Source: Styela clava
Lineage: Eukaryota; Chordata; Ascidiacea; Stolidobranchia; Styelidae
Reading direction: 5' to 3'
Assembly: GCF_964204865.1 (NCBI RefSeq)
Contig: NC_135251.1
Span: 20,398,001 to 20,462,000, forward strand
DNA length: 64,000 nt
The translations under genes and the position numbers were made by a program. Positions within the stretch are counted from its first letter, which is position 1, and each line of letters begins with the position of its first letter. Shown piece after piece: positions 38,637 to 50,600 of the stretch. The notes under the pieces are model-generated. The model saw nothing but the letters and a program-made list of their open reading frames with translations. It was not told the origin of the DNA and did no database searches.

Positions 38637-39497
38637 TCAACTTTTTGTGATAACAATTGCAGGTAGATCATATGTTATCCTGGTCTTTATATCATCTTCA
38701 TTCTTTCTCTCCGCTCCAAGAAATCTCTTTAGCCGCTCTATGAAAATATCAAGTGGGTCAACGTCTGGACGATTATTCTTCATCAAAGCATGATATTCTC
38801 CCTTTGTCGTCCAAAACTCGCGATAGTTTCTCAAAGTCCAATCAACAGTAAACTGCATCCCATCTAAGAAAGACTTCGCCTCAGTTGGTATTTTTTTGAA
38901 CAGTGGAACGTAGCGTTCTAGAATGAGATTATTTCTTTCGTGTCCGTTGATATCTTTCAGGAACTGTCGATTCAGCTGGTCAAATTGGTAGTCTAAATCT
39001 TTTTGGTTAGAAACCTTTTTCTCTGGAAGAAGTATCATGGAAGCTTCTAAACGAACGTAAATTACTGCACAGCCATCAGGTTTCAAGACTCTCTGACATT
39101 CTTTAGTAAAATACTCGATATCAAACCAATGAGCAGCATCCACGCATGTAACTAGATCGATAGAATTATCCTCGACAGGAAGATTGTTGTCAAGCATTTT
39201 CTTATACGTTACATTGTCAAATTCGTTCACATCTTCCGCCACTTCCAATTGTTCGGCACTGATGTCCACTCCTAAAATATGTTTGAAATAGGGACTGAAT
39301 GACTTGATTGCTTGTCCGCTACCACAGCCAACATCCAACATGCGATCAAATGTTTTCTCAGCAGATCCTCCTTTGCATTGTCTCAAACGTCCAACAACTT
39401 GTTCGGCAACATGTGGCGGAATTGTTGTCCTATATTTATGATATTTCTGTGCCAATTCCTTGCCTTCATAAATGCTGATAAAATCATTCAGCCCCAT
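38637..39497 (-). CDS. class I SAM-dependent methyltransferase (type 11), single exon
   Basis: The 286-aa protein has the Rossmann methyltransferase core. Motif I is LDVGCGSG (54-61), the acidic residue binding the SAM ribose is D78 in GVDIS, motif II/III is the LPVEDNSIDLVTCVDAAHWF region (106-125), and RVLKPDGCAVIYV follows at about 137-149. The C-terminal half carries conserved Trp/Tyr-rich segments like the widespread 'putative methyltransferase' family near Dictyostelium DDB_G0268948. The substrate is unknown, though the fold suits a small molecule. The start context (AAAATGGG) is good, there is no intron, and a polyadenylation signal sits 53 nt past the stop. The only intron-free neighbour is ACSL; the other genes here are heavily spliced. 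Confidence 0.85.
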   Translation of the reverse strand: MGLNDFISIYEGKELAQKYHKYRTTIPPHVAEQVVGRLRQCKGGSAEKTFDRMLDVGCGSGQAIKSFSPYFKHILGVDISAEQLEVAEDVNEFDNVTYKKMLDNNLPVEDNSIDLVTCVDAAHWFDIEYFTKECQRVLKPDGCAVIYVRLEASMILLPEKKVSNQKDLDYQFDQLNRQFLKDINGHERNNLILERYVPLFKKIPTEAKSFLDGMQFTVDWTLRNYREFWTTKGEYHALMKNNRPDVDPLDIFIERLKRFLGAERKNEDDIKTRITYDLPAIVITKS

Positions 39498-41963
39498 TTT
39501 TCAAAACTCTTGAAAACTTATTTCTATTTTTTATTGCAACAAATGTACTAGAAAAACATAAAGTTAAAAACTTTTGATGCATAGACACACCTGAATATTT
39601 TTTTGAGACGACAGTTACACGAATAGTTGCGTCATATTTTGATAACGTCTTTGAGTCATTGGAGGCTTGTTCAACAACCGCACTTTCTCACGCCCTACAA
39701 AACTCTCACAAACACTCATTTTAATACACTTTACTCACCCAAATTTTCAAGTATTATCACGTTATTTTAATTTAAATCGTTTTATTCGATTCGCATACCA
39801 CGACCACTATCAGTTATATAAAAAAGATCTGCATTCTGACGACACCCAAAAAGTATTGTAGGAATACGAGTACAATTACGTACTCATAATTGTATATTCA
39901 TCAACGCAATGCACTACTCGATGGTGATGTTTATTTTGGAATATTTATCTTACATCAGCAGCGTTTATTGATCAGCACCAAAGCAAACAAGTAACATTTT
40001 GTAATATATATTTGTAACATAATTAACAACACACTGAGCATCCGGCAACCGCGAGTAATCAACGTAAAAGACTGAAACTCAAAAAAAAAAGATTTCAAAA
40101 GCAAACACAACAATACAAACAAAAAAGGTCACAAAAACAAACACTGAAACATCTACAAATAGACAAACCTGGAACCCAATATCAATCTTTCAGCCAGCAC
40201 TATAAAGACAGACTCAACCCATCCATCTCTAATATTCTCGTATCTTTTAATACATTATTTTTAATTTTTATCATTTGCAGCCATATCTTGTTTTATCTGA
40301 CTATGATCTAACGAAAGCTAATAAATATACTTATTATTTCGTATAGAAAGAGATTATGTTATTTCTAATCAACAAATATCTGATTTTTCAAAAGTTACAC
40401 CGATTGTTCTCATTTGTAAAAAATGTAGTTTGAAAAGAATTTAAATCTTGGAGCTTATATTATTATATGTATATATATTGTTCAAATACACGGGTATAAG
40501 ATTAATCCCATAATGAGTGTGTTTCGCTAGTGTTTTGCGAAAGAGACCCTTGAGGTGTTCCTCGTCAAATTCGGGTATTTATTGTTTCGCATTTTTTGAT
40601 TGGCATAGAGTAAGCCTAGAAAATGTTTCATTGGGGTTCGACTTCAACAAAAAGGTTGAAAACCGATGTCTTACGTAAACTATTATTTGAGTAAATTTAG
40701 TGCAAATGAATATGTATTTTGATGCTTCAACCTTTCCTTGCCCATAATCTATGACTTAAGAAACCTTACTTGAACCTTTAATAACCTATATATTCCCGTA
40801 ACCAATTTTCCTACCTCTGTAGGAAATATACTGCTCATACTGCCTTAATTAATTATAATTACCGGTAATTTTATTGATTAATAGTATTTGAAATAATTTG
40901 GACGTTCAACCTTGCATTCATGACTTTTTCGTTTACATCGTAAAATTATTTTTGTATTGAAATGGAGTATTTGCGATGTTAATAGCATATTATACTGAAA
41001 AAGATGACGTATTGATGACGAGTTCTGTGAGGTTGTTTGGGAACAACATTATGAAAGAAAGGTAAAGAGCAAATTTATTGAAACCCCGTTACCACAATGA
41101 CACTAGTAATAATAAACAATAACATTAATCAACTTTACAGCGGAATGGGCTATATTTCTCTGAGACCCGAACAAAGCTCTTTTTTCCACTTCATGTAAAA
41201 ACATTTCAAACCAATTTTCCCTTCTCTGAGCATATATGTTTGCTATACTTGTCAACACAACGAGCATTTGATAGAAAATGTCCAAATATATTTATATCGC
41301 TACATTGAGATCTATTGGATAGTCTTGATAAGATGGGGACATTGATAACGACTGGCCTACTAGTTTCTTTATAGTTAATGGTGGTGATTTTGCAACAATG
41401 GACTCAAATGTGCACAGATTCAATTGATTTCCCGCGTCGATGTAGCTTGTATTCATGCATGGACAACAGCATATCATACAAATATAAACCTTCGATGTTT
41501 GCTATTCTCTCCAAACATCGGACATGCAATCCTTTTAAGATATATACTGATCTTTACTGTGGCCCATAACTTATGGTGACCGTACATTTAACCCATGTGT
41601 ATATCCGCGGGTTCAATCTATATGCATGGGTTAGGGTTAGTATGGGTTCAAATATAAGTCCGCAAAACAAAATGTCCATAGGTGCAATAGCATGCAGGTG
41701 CAATTGTCGTGGGTTCGATCATTGGTCAACGAAAAAAAAAAGATGTCGGCGATTCGAAATTTGCTTCTGGACCGATTCCAAAAATTTACTATTTAATTAA
41801 AAAAGCCCAGCCCTATTCACAATCTTAAACATTAAGCGCATAGCAAGATTCATTATCAACAAAAAAAAAAATTTTCTTTTTCTAACCCACAATTTGCTTC
41901 CATGCATAAACACACTCAGGCGACAAATGCATTCTATTTTCCTGTGCTTTGTATACTATAAAG

Positions 41964-42784
41964 CAGCGGTTCCCAAACTATGGGTCGCGACCCACTGGTG
42001 GGTCGCAAAAGAAATCTTAGTGGGTCGTGAAAAGATGTAGAAAGCTTTGATTAATTATGGTTATTAACATCGGTGGCGACTCGAATACGTAAATCTTCAA
42101 AATAACGAAAGAAAATAAAATTAATTAAAGTCTTAAATTCTAATCTGTGGAAGCTTCCCTTTTACGATCTTCTCAAAGAAACAAAAATTTGCTACACAAA
42201 GAATGACCATATGGCTATTTTACGTATTGCAGTTTTGTACACTGTAAATCACTTCTCACCGTGTTTCCCCGAAATTTAGACAGGGTTTAGATTTATTTAC
42301 TTTTGAAGAATACCACAATGGTTTTTTCTGGAAGCGATCTTTTGTGTTCATTTATCAAAAATGAAATTACATTGTGGAAAATCATAAGATTTTTTAATAA
42401 ACATTATATAAAAACCGACATCCATTGTTTTTATTTGTTTTTCCTATACAAAAATCAAGTGACAAATATCATAATTGTGATTGTGACATCACACAATCTT
42501 GAATAGGGGTGTGATCTTCACCATACCTCAGGTCATTGAACCTTTTCTCTCACACACATTTTAAATTTATTTTATGGTTAGGGTTTAATTAAAATCATTT
42601 TCAAAATTCAAATTAGGTCTTATTTTTAGGCCAGGTCTTATTCTCGAGGAAACACGATAGTTTTGCGGTGATTAGCCATAGCTGTGTTCTGTCATAAAAA
42701 AATGAAAAATTAACGCCAAATGGGTCGCCATAAGCTGTGCTAATAAATAGTGGGTCGCAACTACAAAAAGTTTGGGAACCACTG
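41964..42784. mobile_element. hAT-like element with perfect 8-bp duplication
   Basis: The ends CAGCGGTTCCCAAACT and AGTTTGGGAACCACTG (15 of 16 paired) are flanked by CTATAAAG on both sides (41956-41963 and 42785-42792). Subterminal GTGGGTCGC repeats are in inverted order. The 821-bp body holds no transposase frame; a MITE of another family is inserted at 42259-42657. Confidence 0.8.
42259..42657. mobile_element. degraded CCGTGTTTCC MITE nested in a hAT element
   Basis: The left end CCGTGTTTCCCCGAAA and right end TTATTCTCGAGGAAACACGA match the termini of the 25496-25881 MITE. The interior is diverged. Confidence 0.55.
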
Positions 42785-43374
42785 CTATAAAGTATAACTT
42801 ATAGGTCCGACTTTTCGTACTGAATACAACTTGGTTTGTTCTGCAAGGTGAGACATTAAATTATCATCGGAAACAGCCTTAAAACAGCGGATTGGGAAAT
42901 GGAAACCTATAAAATTGCGTGTAACATTTAACTGTATAACCAAGGAAGTTTTCTAGGTGGGGGCCATAAGGGCAGCCGCCCTGAGCAGCACGTTATAGGG
43001 GTGAGTTTGTTGCTTTGTTTGATGAATAAAATAATAAGAATACAAACATTTCACTCTTACTTGACCCCTGATTGATTCATTCTCATGTATAACAACATCT
43101 ATAATTTGTTTATCTCTCGTATTCTTTTTAAAGTTAGGTATAAGGCGCATCATTATCAGAAACTCGCCCGGGTAGCAGAAAAGTTTGACACGCCCCCGCA
43201 TGTAACGCAAGCCTTTCTTTCTGGTGCATTCGCATTCCAGCATGTATATTTATCTAATGCCTTCAATATCTGTCCTGGTGAATGCAAGTTACAAGACCGA
43301 TTTCCTGATTTTCAATGGATCTAAGTCTATACTTCCGAAAACAAAAAATAACTGAGTAATAATTAACATAACCG

Positions 43375-43490
43375 ACATGGAATAGTAACCGGACGAGAGG
43401 CTGTGGTTCGCTATAGGGCCAAGCCGTCTTATCGGCTTTCCTCTCCTTCGGGATAAATATGTAAATCCTATCCTAATTTTTTTTTTAACT
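43375..43490. repeat. structured SINE-like repeat
   Basis: A GC-rich island in AT-rich DNA contains GCCAAGCCGTCTTATCGGCTT, with a potential hairpin (AAGCCG/CGGCTT), followed by CTCTCCTTCGGGATAAAT and a T-run of about ten. The T-run suggests a Pol III terminator on the plus strand or a poly-A tail of an element on the minus strand. Family not identified. Confidence 0.4.
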
Positions 43491-44084
43491 CTAAGCAGTG
43501 TGTGACTAAATGCGTGTATTGTTTCTTCAATTTTTGTAAGAAAAGTGAAATACTTCCCGAAAATTAATACAGTAGCCTACTGCTAAATATCGTCATCCCA
43601 TAATTTCATGATGCTCTTTGTCATAAACATTTACGAATGAGTCAATTACACAATTACCAAAGCAAAGTAAATCAGACTATTCCAGCATTGTTCCATAACT
43701 ATAAGTACAAACCATGGCCATATTTTTTTTTATTTTAATCAATAATTAAGTTATCGTACAGTAATTTTGTCTTCAAACATGGTCAATTTTCGATATGCAC
43801 ATAAAAATTTTCAACCTACTTGTTTTTAAACTTGCCAAGACAATCTTAAACTATCGAGGGTCACAAAGCGCTCGTGTTACAATTACAAGTAGTAGTCAGG
43901 GAAAGCGCAGTTTGATCGTAAATATATATACTACTACGGTTTGATAGGGTAGTGGGTATGTCCGCCAACTAATCACAACAAATGTATTTGTTGTTGAGGT
44001 ACAACAAAAATAACGTAAGGGTTAATTCAGCTTCAATTTGGTGAGTAAAGCAGGTCTAGCCAATACAACTTGGTTTGAATTTGA

Positions 44085-44640
44085 ATGCATCCAACTTGGC
44101 ACTTCTGATTGGGCAATTTGGTATTAGGTGATTCCAACTATAATCAGCTTGACGATATCTTTTGAGGAATATTTTTCTATCCACAGTATATAACTCCTAT
44201 TGGCTAATTCATTATCCAATTTGGCAATTCTCATAAAATTATTAATATGGTGTGGCGAAATATTTCTATTCCTGTTTTTTATATGTTTGTATCTTTTTCT
44301 TTTTTTAGTGATTTCATGTCTCGCTTTTTTCTCTCCCGATCTTATCGTGACTCTGTGATTGTGTGTGTAACCGTTTGACCAGAGCCATTATCCGTGCCCT
44401 AATTAGTCCTAATACAGTAATACTTTTGGGTGAGCGAACACGTACCGTACTACTTTCATCAATACGTACCTTTCCATCTAAAATCTGTACTATTCAAACC
44501 TTACTTGAGATTTTGTTTGCGCTCCCGATTTTATATTCAGTTTTATTTATTTTGTTGTTATCAATTGTTTTATCGTCTATTATGCTGGTTATGGCAGTAT
44601 GGAGTCGAAATAAACTTATATACTTATACTTTTATTAAAT
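44085..44640 (+). repeat. LINE 3'-UTR fragment, copy C, with simple tail
   Basis: It shares CCAACTATAATCAGCTTG, AATATGGTGTGGC, GTTTTGTTTGC and the terminal GGAGTCGAAATAAACTTATA with 23160-23690, in the same orientation. It ends in ACTTAT-like repeats 60 bp before the HNRNPL start codon, so it contributes to that gene's upstream region. Confidence 0.65.
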
Positions 44641-44699
44641 AGGACTGTAGGTAACTTTCAGACTTTAGATTTAATCTAGCTTTCTCAGTTTCTGGAGTC

Positions 44700-47600
44700 A
44701 TGAATTCTTACGAAGGAGTGCCGAATAAGAGACAGCGCATGAATGATAACGGAATAAACTTAAAGGTACTGTAAATACTAAAATATCATAGGCTATCTGC
44801 ATAATAGCCTATTTCAATAGAGCTGTATACCAGTATACATAGCAACACCGACACATTCATTTAAAAAATGCAAAAATGATACGATATCAGTATTCAACTA
44901 AATCTTATCACAGTACTGCAGTACCAGAATATATCCCAATACTTAATATTTTCTAACCTAGATCCAGTCGTACAAGAAAGTTAAATTGTGGTATGTTTCA
45001 TTGAGAGAGAGAGAGAGATTTATTTTCGTCAACCAGAAAAAAAAAAACAGTCATAACAATAAATAATGGTAACAAAAAATACACTTTTTTCGGTATAGAC
45101 TGGAAGGAGCGATACGACCATGCGGTCATCGGAGTCAGCTCCCTCCAAGTTTACGCTGATAAGTTCACAGTAAAATATGACTATTTGAAGTGACCTTTTT
45201 GTTCCGAATATGGGATAAATATGTGAATCCAAAATGCTGAAATGGGCGAAATATGCTCTTCCTAAGCTTGATTCTACATTCTGCTTTTTTCAACACCTAA
45301 ACTAATCATTCGTATTTCATACAAAGATTGCAAAGTAACACATAAATACTATCATGTTTCTGTAGGTTCTGTCATAATGCAGGTAATGTGATTTCAGGAT
45401 TTTCATTCACTGGTATTAAATTTTTGGCTTGGGAATCTTGTGTTCTTAATTTTTATCAACCTCATTATTGCTGTATTGAAAATAATCATTACCAAATATT
45501 TCACACAATTTCTTAAAACAACTTGGATTGTTTGGACAGCACCAAATCCTTTTTGCTAATCAGTTCATCCCAACATTTAAAATATATACTGATATATGTT
45601 GAATGAATAAACTTCTATTATCCAACTAACTAGTACCTATAAGAATCTCTCAACAATAATTAGGATCCATTACATTATTCTTAAAAAGACGAAAAAGTGG
45701 GTATCTAGCAGTCTAGTGTAGTTAAGTACCTAAAGTACCTCTAGTGGGTGTAGCATAACCATTTTTGCACATGTCAATCCTAACCATCACCTGATTACGC
45801 CATCCAAAAATACACAGACCCGAAAAGTGTTTTAAGCATTCCAAATATATTAATTATATCAGTAGGTCACAGTTCTTCATTTCCAGGATGTTCGAACATT
45901 TGGGTAAATAAAACAAACACGAAACGAGAGCGTCTGGCACAGCTATCATATGCCCATATAGTCACATTCTAACATGTCAGGTCATCTTTCGTTTTTGATC
46001 ACAGTAGGGTAGGGTTTTGAAGAAATTTCTCTTCTATCTACCGATCTGTGATACCAAAAATCTTATTCTCTCTATTATAGGGTGAATATGAATCTTCTGA
46101 GAGCAGTGAACCTCCTCACAAATTCAGGTAAAATTATATCAATGTCATGTTTTGTGGCAGCTTTTTGATGAGAAAAGTCATCTTCACTCGAACTAGATGC
46201 TGCTGATGTTATTTGAATTGACTCTGCTTGCTGTATTTTTTAACGTTAGGATATAATATATTCATTCACAAGTGTTTGCTTCATAATTTAAGATTGAAAA
46301 CCGCCTGATATTTTTTCTATTTGAGTAGTAATTAGGGTCTATGTCAGGGATGGCGAACCACTGACGCGCGGGTGACAAAGTAACCCATCATGTTTTTTGA
46401 GGTGACCTGCCAAGTCCCGAATTGTGAAAAAAACATACCAACATTTCAATAATGGAAATTGATAATGAAACCAATCGTTTTTTGATTTAACAATAAGTGA
46501 GCTAATGAATGTCTGAGGACAAGCGTGATGAAGCACATTGTACCACAACAAATACAAGTTTGTCGCTGTCAAAGTTTAGAGACTAACAGACCAATGAAAT
46601 GTTTTAAGCGACGAACAATTTCACGATCTATATTTTACTTTGTCTTTAACTTCTTAACACTTAGCGAGCCAAGAATTGTTAGTACTCGATCAGTCGATTG
46701 TATTGCGAAGATTTTAGTCAATCTCCGTCGAAAATAGGTTGGACGGCCCTGTACTATGGTATGTGAGCCAACAATCATTTTTCCGTGATAAAAATCCATC
46801 AATTTTTGATCCATTCAAATAAAAGGTTTTCCAACCCTATCTATGTGCTATATAAGGTAAGTGGGCATGCCCACTCCTGTTTCAACTGCCAGTTTTCCTG
46901 GTTTCGTATTGTTACCCTGTTGTGTTGTTGTATAAAAGAGTATAAATATTTTTCCATATTCACAGCCACGGACCACCACCTCAGCCCAACAAAGTTTTGC
47001 TATTCACGATCATCAATGCAATATATCCTATAACTACAGTGAGTACAATAAAAAAAAATTCCAACATTTCTGTAAAATGATTATAAATTTAAGTTTAAAC
47101 TAATGAAATTTTGCATATGCTATCAATGATGTTCAAAATAGTACGAATTATAATGATATAAGCGACTTATGTTGTTAGTCTCAAGACCTATTTTTATGTT
47201 GTAGTTGTGTATCGGTTATTTATATTTGTTATATTGGATTTACGTTTTGTAGAAAGTAATGGAATCAATCTGCAAAGATATAGGTGAAGTTCAGAGAATT
47301 GTCATTTTCCGCAAGAGAGGAGTGCAGGCAATGGTTGAATATCCTTTTCCAAAATTACAATAATCTATATTTTACCTAAATTAATGAGATTGGAAATAAT
47401 AGGGAATATGAATCAAATTGGAAATATGATATTCTGCATAAGTTCTGTTTTGCATCCATAAGTCATTAATAAAAATATCACAAATATTTTTTATGTAGTA
47501 TATATGTGGTAGTCTACTTCCGTAGTGTGGGTACCAGGTTGGGGTTAGGTCATAGTTTTATTCTGATTTCCCTTATTTTTATTCTGTTACCAGTTCTGTC

Positions 47601-50600
47601 TGTGTTAGCCAAGTGAATATTCCTCCTGTCTGTAGGATTCAGTCCCTTCACACAACTTGATGTAAAGTATGCGAACAAAATTAGTTACCCTTCATATTGG
47701 TAAATGAGATTAACATAATCTCTGTTCACGAAATGGTATGGTCCATTGGTTTAATATGTGCCAATGCTCAGCTGGACTTTTCAGACTTGTTTCTGCTGTC
47801 ATTATTTCATCATGTAGGGTTCGGATGTCGCATTTTTTTTCACCTTGGTTTCATACAAACTGCGATCATACTTTGTACATACCGTTGGTCAGATCATTTG
47901 CTCCATCAGATTTGCCAGATATTGTATTCTTTGGAATTAATTTGATTTGATGATGCATACAAAAGCTGAGAGTAATATTTATTTTTGTAATTTCAACAAC
48001 AATATATTGAAAAATAAATGATTGTATCCTTTTCAGATTTTGATTCTAAACATTTTTTGATATGATTTCCAATATCTTCTTTAACTAAAAATATTAAAAG
48101 CACATTTGACAGTATACAATCAGCTCAACATGCTAAAGCTTCCCTCAACGGAGCAGATATTTACTCTGGATGTTGCACATTGAAGATAGAATATGCCAAG
48201 GTCAGTGTCATTTATTGGTGAACTGTTTTTACTTCACACTCAAAGTGATATACTAACAAAAATATTTGATTTTAGCCTGCTCGTCTTAATGTTTACAAAA
48301 ATGACAATGAAACTTGGGACTATACTGGAGCCCTGGGTAAGTCACTAATTATTTTTCCAAAGTATAAAGAAATTATTTAGTATTTCAATTCAATTCAATT
48401 TATCCAGTCATTTGAAACTGAGTCTAAAACACAGAATCTAACTAGCGTTTTTGTTTTTAATTCTTCATTACACTATTCTTTTTCTTATAAAGAAAGCGTT
48501 TTCGGCTTAAACTATGATATTGTCATTATCACGTATCACCTATATCTTTGATTTAAATGATTTGTAATTGATAATGATAATTAGTAATGATTGTAATTAC
48601 TGTGTAACTTAAAAAATCATGGATTATTTCATGGGATTTGAATATAATGGAAACGCTGATAAAATATTATTGAAAAACATTAAACAAAACAAACAACATT
48701 GCTGAATTTCCAAATATTCACAATTTTTATTCTTTATTATTTTCTTCTTTTATTCATAATTCAATGATATGAATCACTTTATTATCCACTGATTTATATG
48801 TACAAACTTTCTACTTTCATGAGCTATCTTGTTATACAGTACATCACACTGATTTTAAAATGTGTGTAATTGTTACAGACAACTGAGACAAGCATCAAAA
48901 TATATGCAACAATATATCAATTTACACTAATTGTATATTCAGTACTAAAAATTATATTGTTTTTGAATTTTTTGTGAACAAATTATGGGAAGTGCAGTGG
49001 CAGATGTTTTCCATTTCAAAAAGAAACATCAGATAATTTATATACTGAGACAAGCATCAAAATATATGCAACAATATATCAATTTACACTAATTGTATAT
49101 TCAGTACTAAAAATTATATTGTTTTTGAATTTTTTGTGTACAAATTATGGGAAGTGCAGTGGCAGATGTTTTCCATTTCAAAAAGAAACATTCATCAGAT
49201 AATTTATATAAAGTATTTTATTTTCCAATTTAATTCATGTTCAACAATTACAGTTTACACTATTTTTTCATGGCTTTTGTTAATACAGTATTTTAAGTTA
49301 CATTTCATCATGAATATCTATATCAGGGTATCATAATAGGCTATTATTCAATCAAATTAATGAAATAAGAACTCCTGAACAATGAAACTGAAAAGTTCTT
49401 CATCATACTTTCAAAAAAAAGCTACCTTCTAAGTTAACCCATAGCTTTTGACTTAATTGTGTGATGTTTCCAAGAAAAATCCACAATCTAGTGTTTGGAT
49501 ATATGTTACATATTAGCTTTTATAACACTTGAATCAGCATTTACCCATTATACATTTCCATACAGTTACTTTTATATGTGTACCTACTTAATACAATGAA
49601 TGCAGCAACAAGACTACATTGGTATTCATAATTGCAGAGTGACATATTATAATTATATAACATGCAACTTATCAATTGCTTAATTGACAGCCATTTTTAA
49701 CTCACAATTTACTATGTTCAACAATGCACCACTGGCAACTTTATTTTAAATGGTTACTTACTGATCTGATACATATAAAGCATGGACTTCAGAAGAACTT
49801 GCTTACATCCCTCTTCAAGATGGAATCTGTCAGCCACTGTAAATATGACAACATGCAATATAACAATTATGCAAATTAAGATTGTCATCACCAACATTTT
49901 TTGCAGACTATTTCATACTATTTTGCTCACAAGTTGTGAAAAACTGCATTCATATTTGCAATTCAATACTTCCATAACCTTGACTTGTACAATGACTGAT
50001 GAATCTAATCTATACCAAATCACTCAAAATACAATGACACAGACAGACCTGATGATCACTCAAGGAATTTCATTTTATCAAGATGAATTCATAGACAAGA
50101 AGCATTTACAAGGAATGATATTAAAAGAAAACAACTCATATCGGATCATCACTTACTCTATTGTCCCAAATGTACTCAAGATTACGGATATTTCCGCATG
50201 AAGCAGCACACTCACTCATCACACATTTCAACTCAAGACATTCTACAACTACACAGGCATTTTAATCATATAACACTTAAATAATATTGGACATTTGCTT
50301 GGATGTGCATTCCTAGAACAATAAATTGTTTGCTTCTATGAAACAGCAAAGAAATGGAAAAAGAATGGTATCTGATGCAACATTTTTCAAAAGAAGGAAA
50401 TGATGGTATTGTATAATACATTTGCTGCAATATACAGCCATGGACAGAAGATTATGGTATTTTTTTATTCATAAATTTGTGGTAATTTTGTAATATATTT
50501 CTATCTTATTGTTATTTTTTCTTTGTATGTTATACATATCATGATAAACATTAAATTAATAATAATAATTAATAATAATTTTATTTTCATGATTTATTTT

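Noticed and set aside
41580..41730. tRNA-like GGGTTCAA/GGGTTCGA motifs
   Set aside because: No A box at the right distance and no cloverleaf; part of a TTAGGGTTAG-containing repeat.
45888..45915. Possible 17-nt micro-exon (acceptor TTTCCAG, then GGTAAA donor)
   Set aside because: Including it would break the phase between HNRNPL exons 1 and 2, which join perfectly without it.
49782..50201. 139-codon frame in HNRNPL intron 6
   Set aside because: It lies inside a well-supported intron and has no domain, splice support or codon bias.
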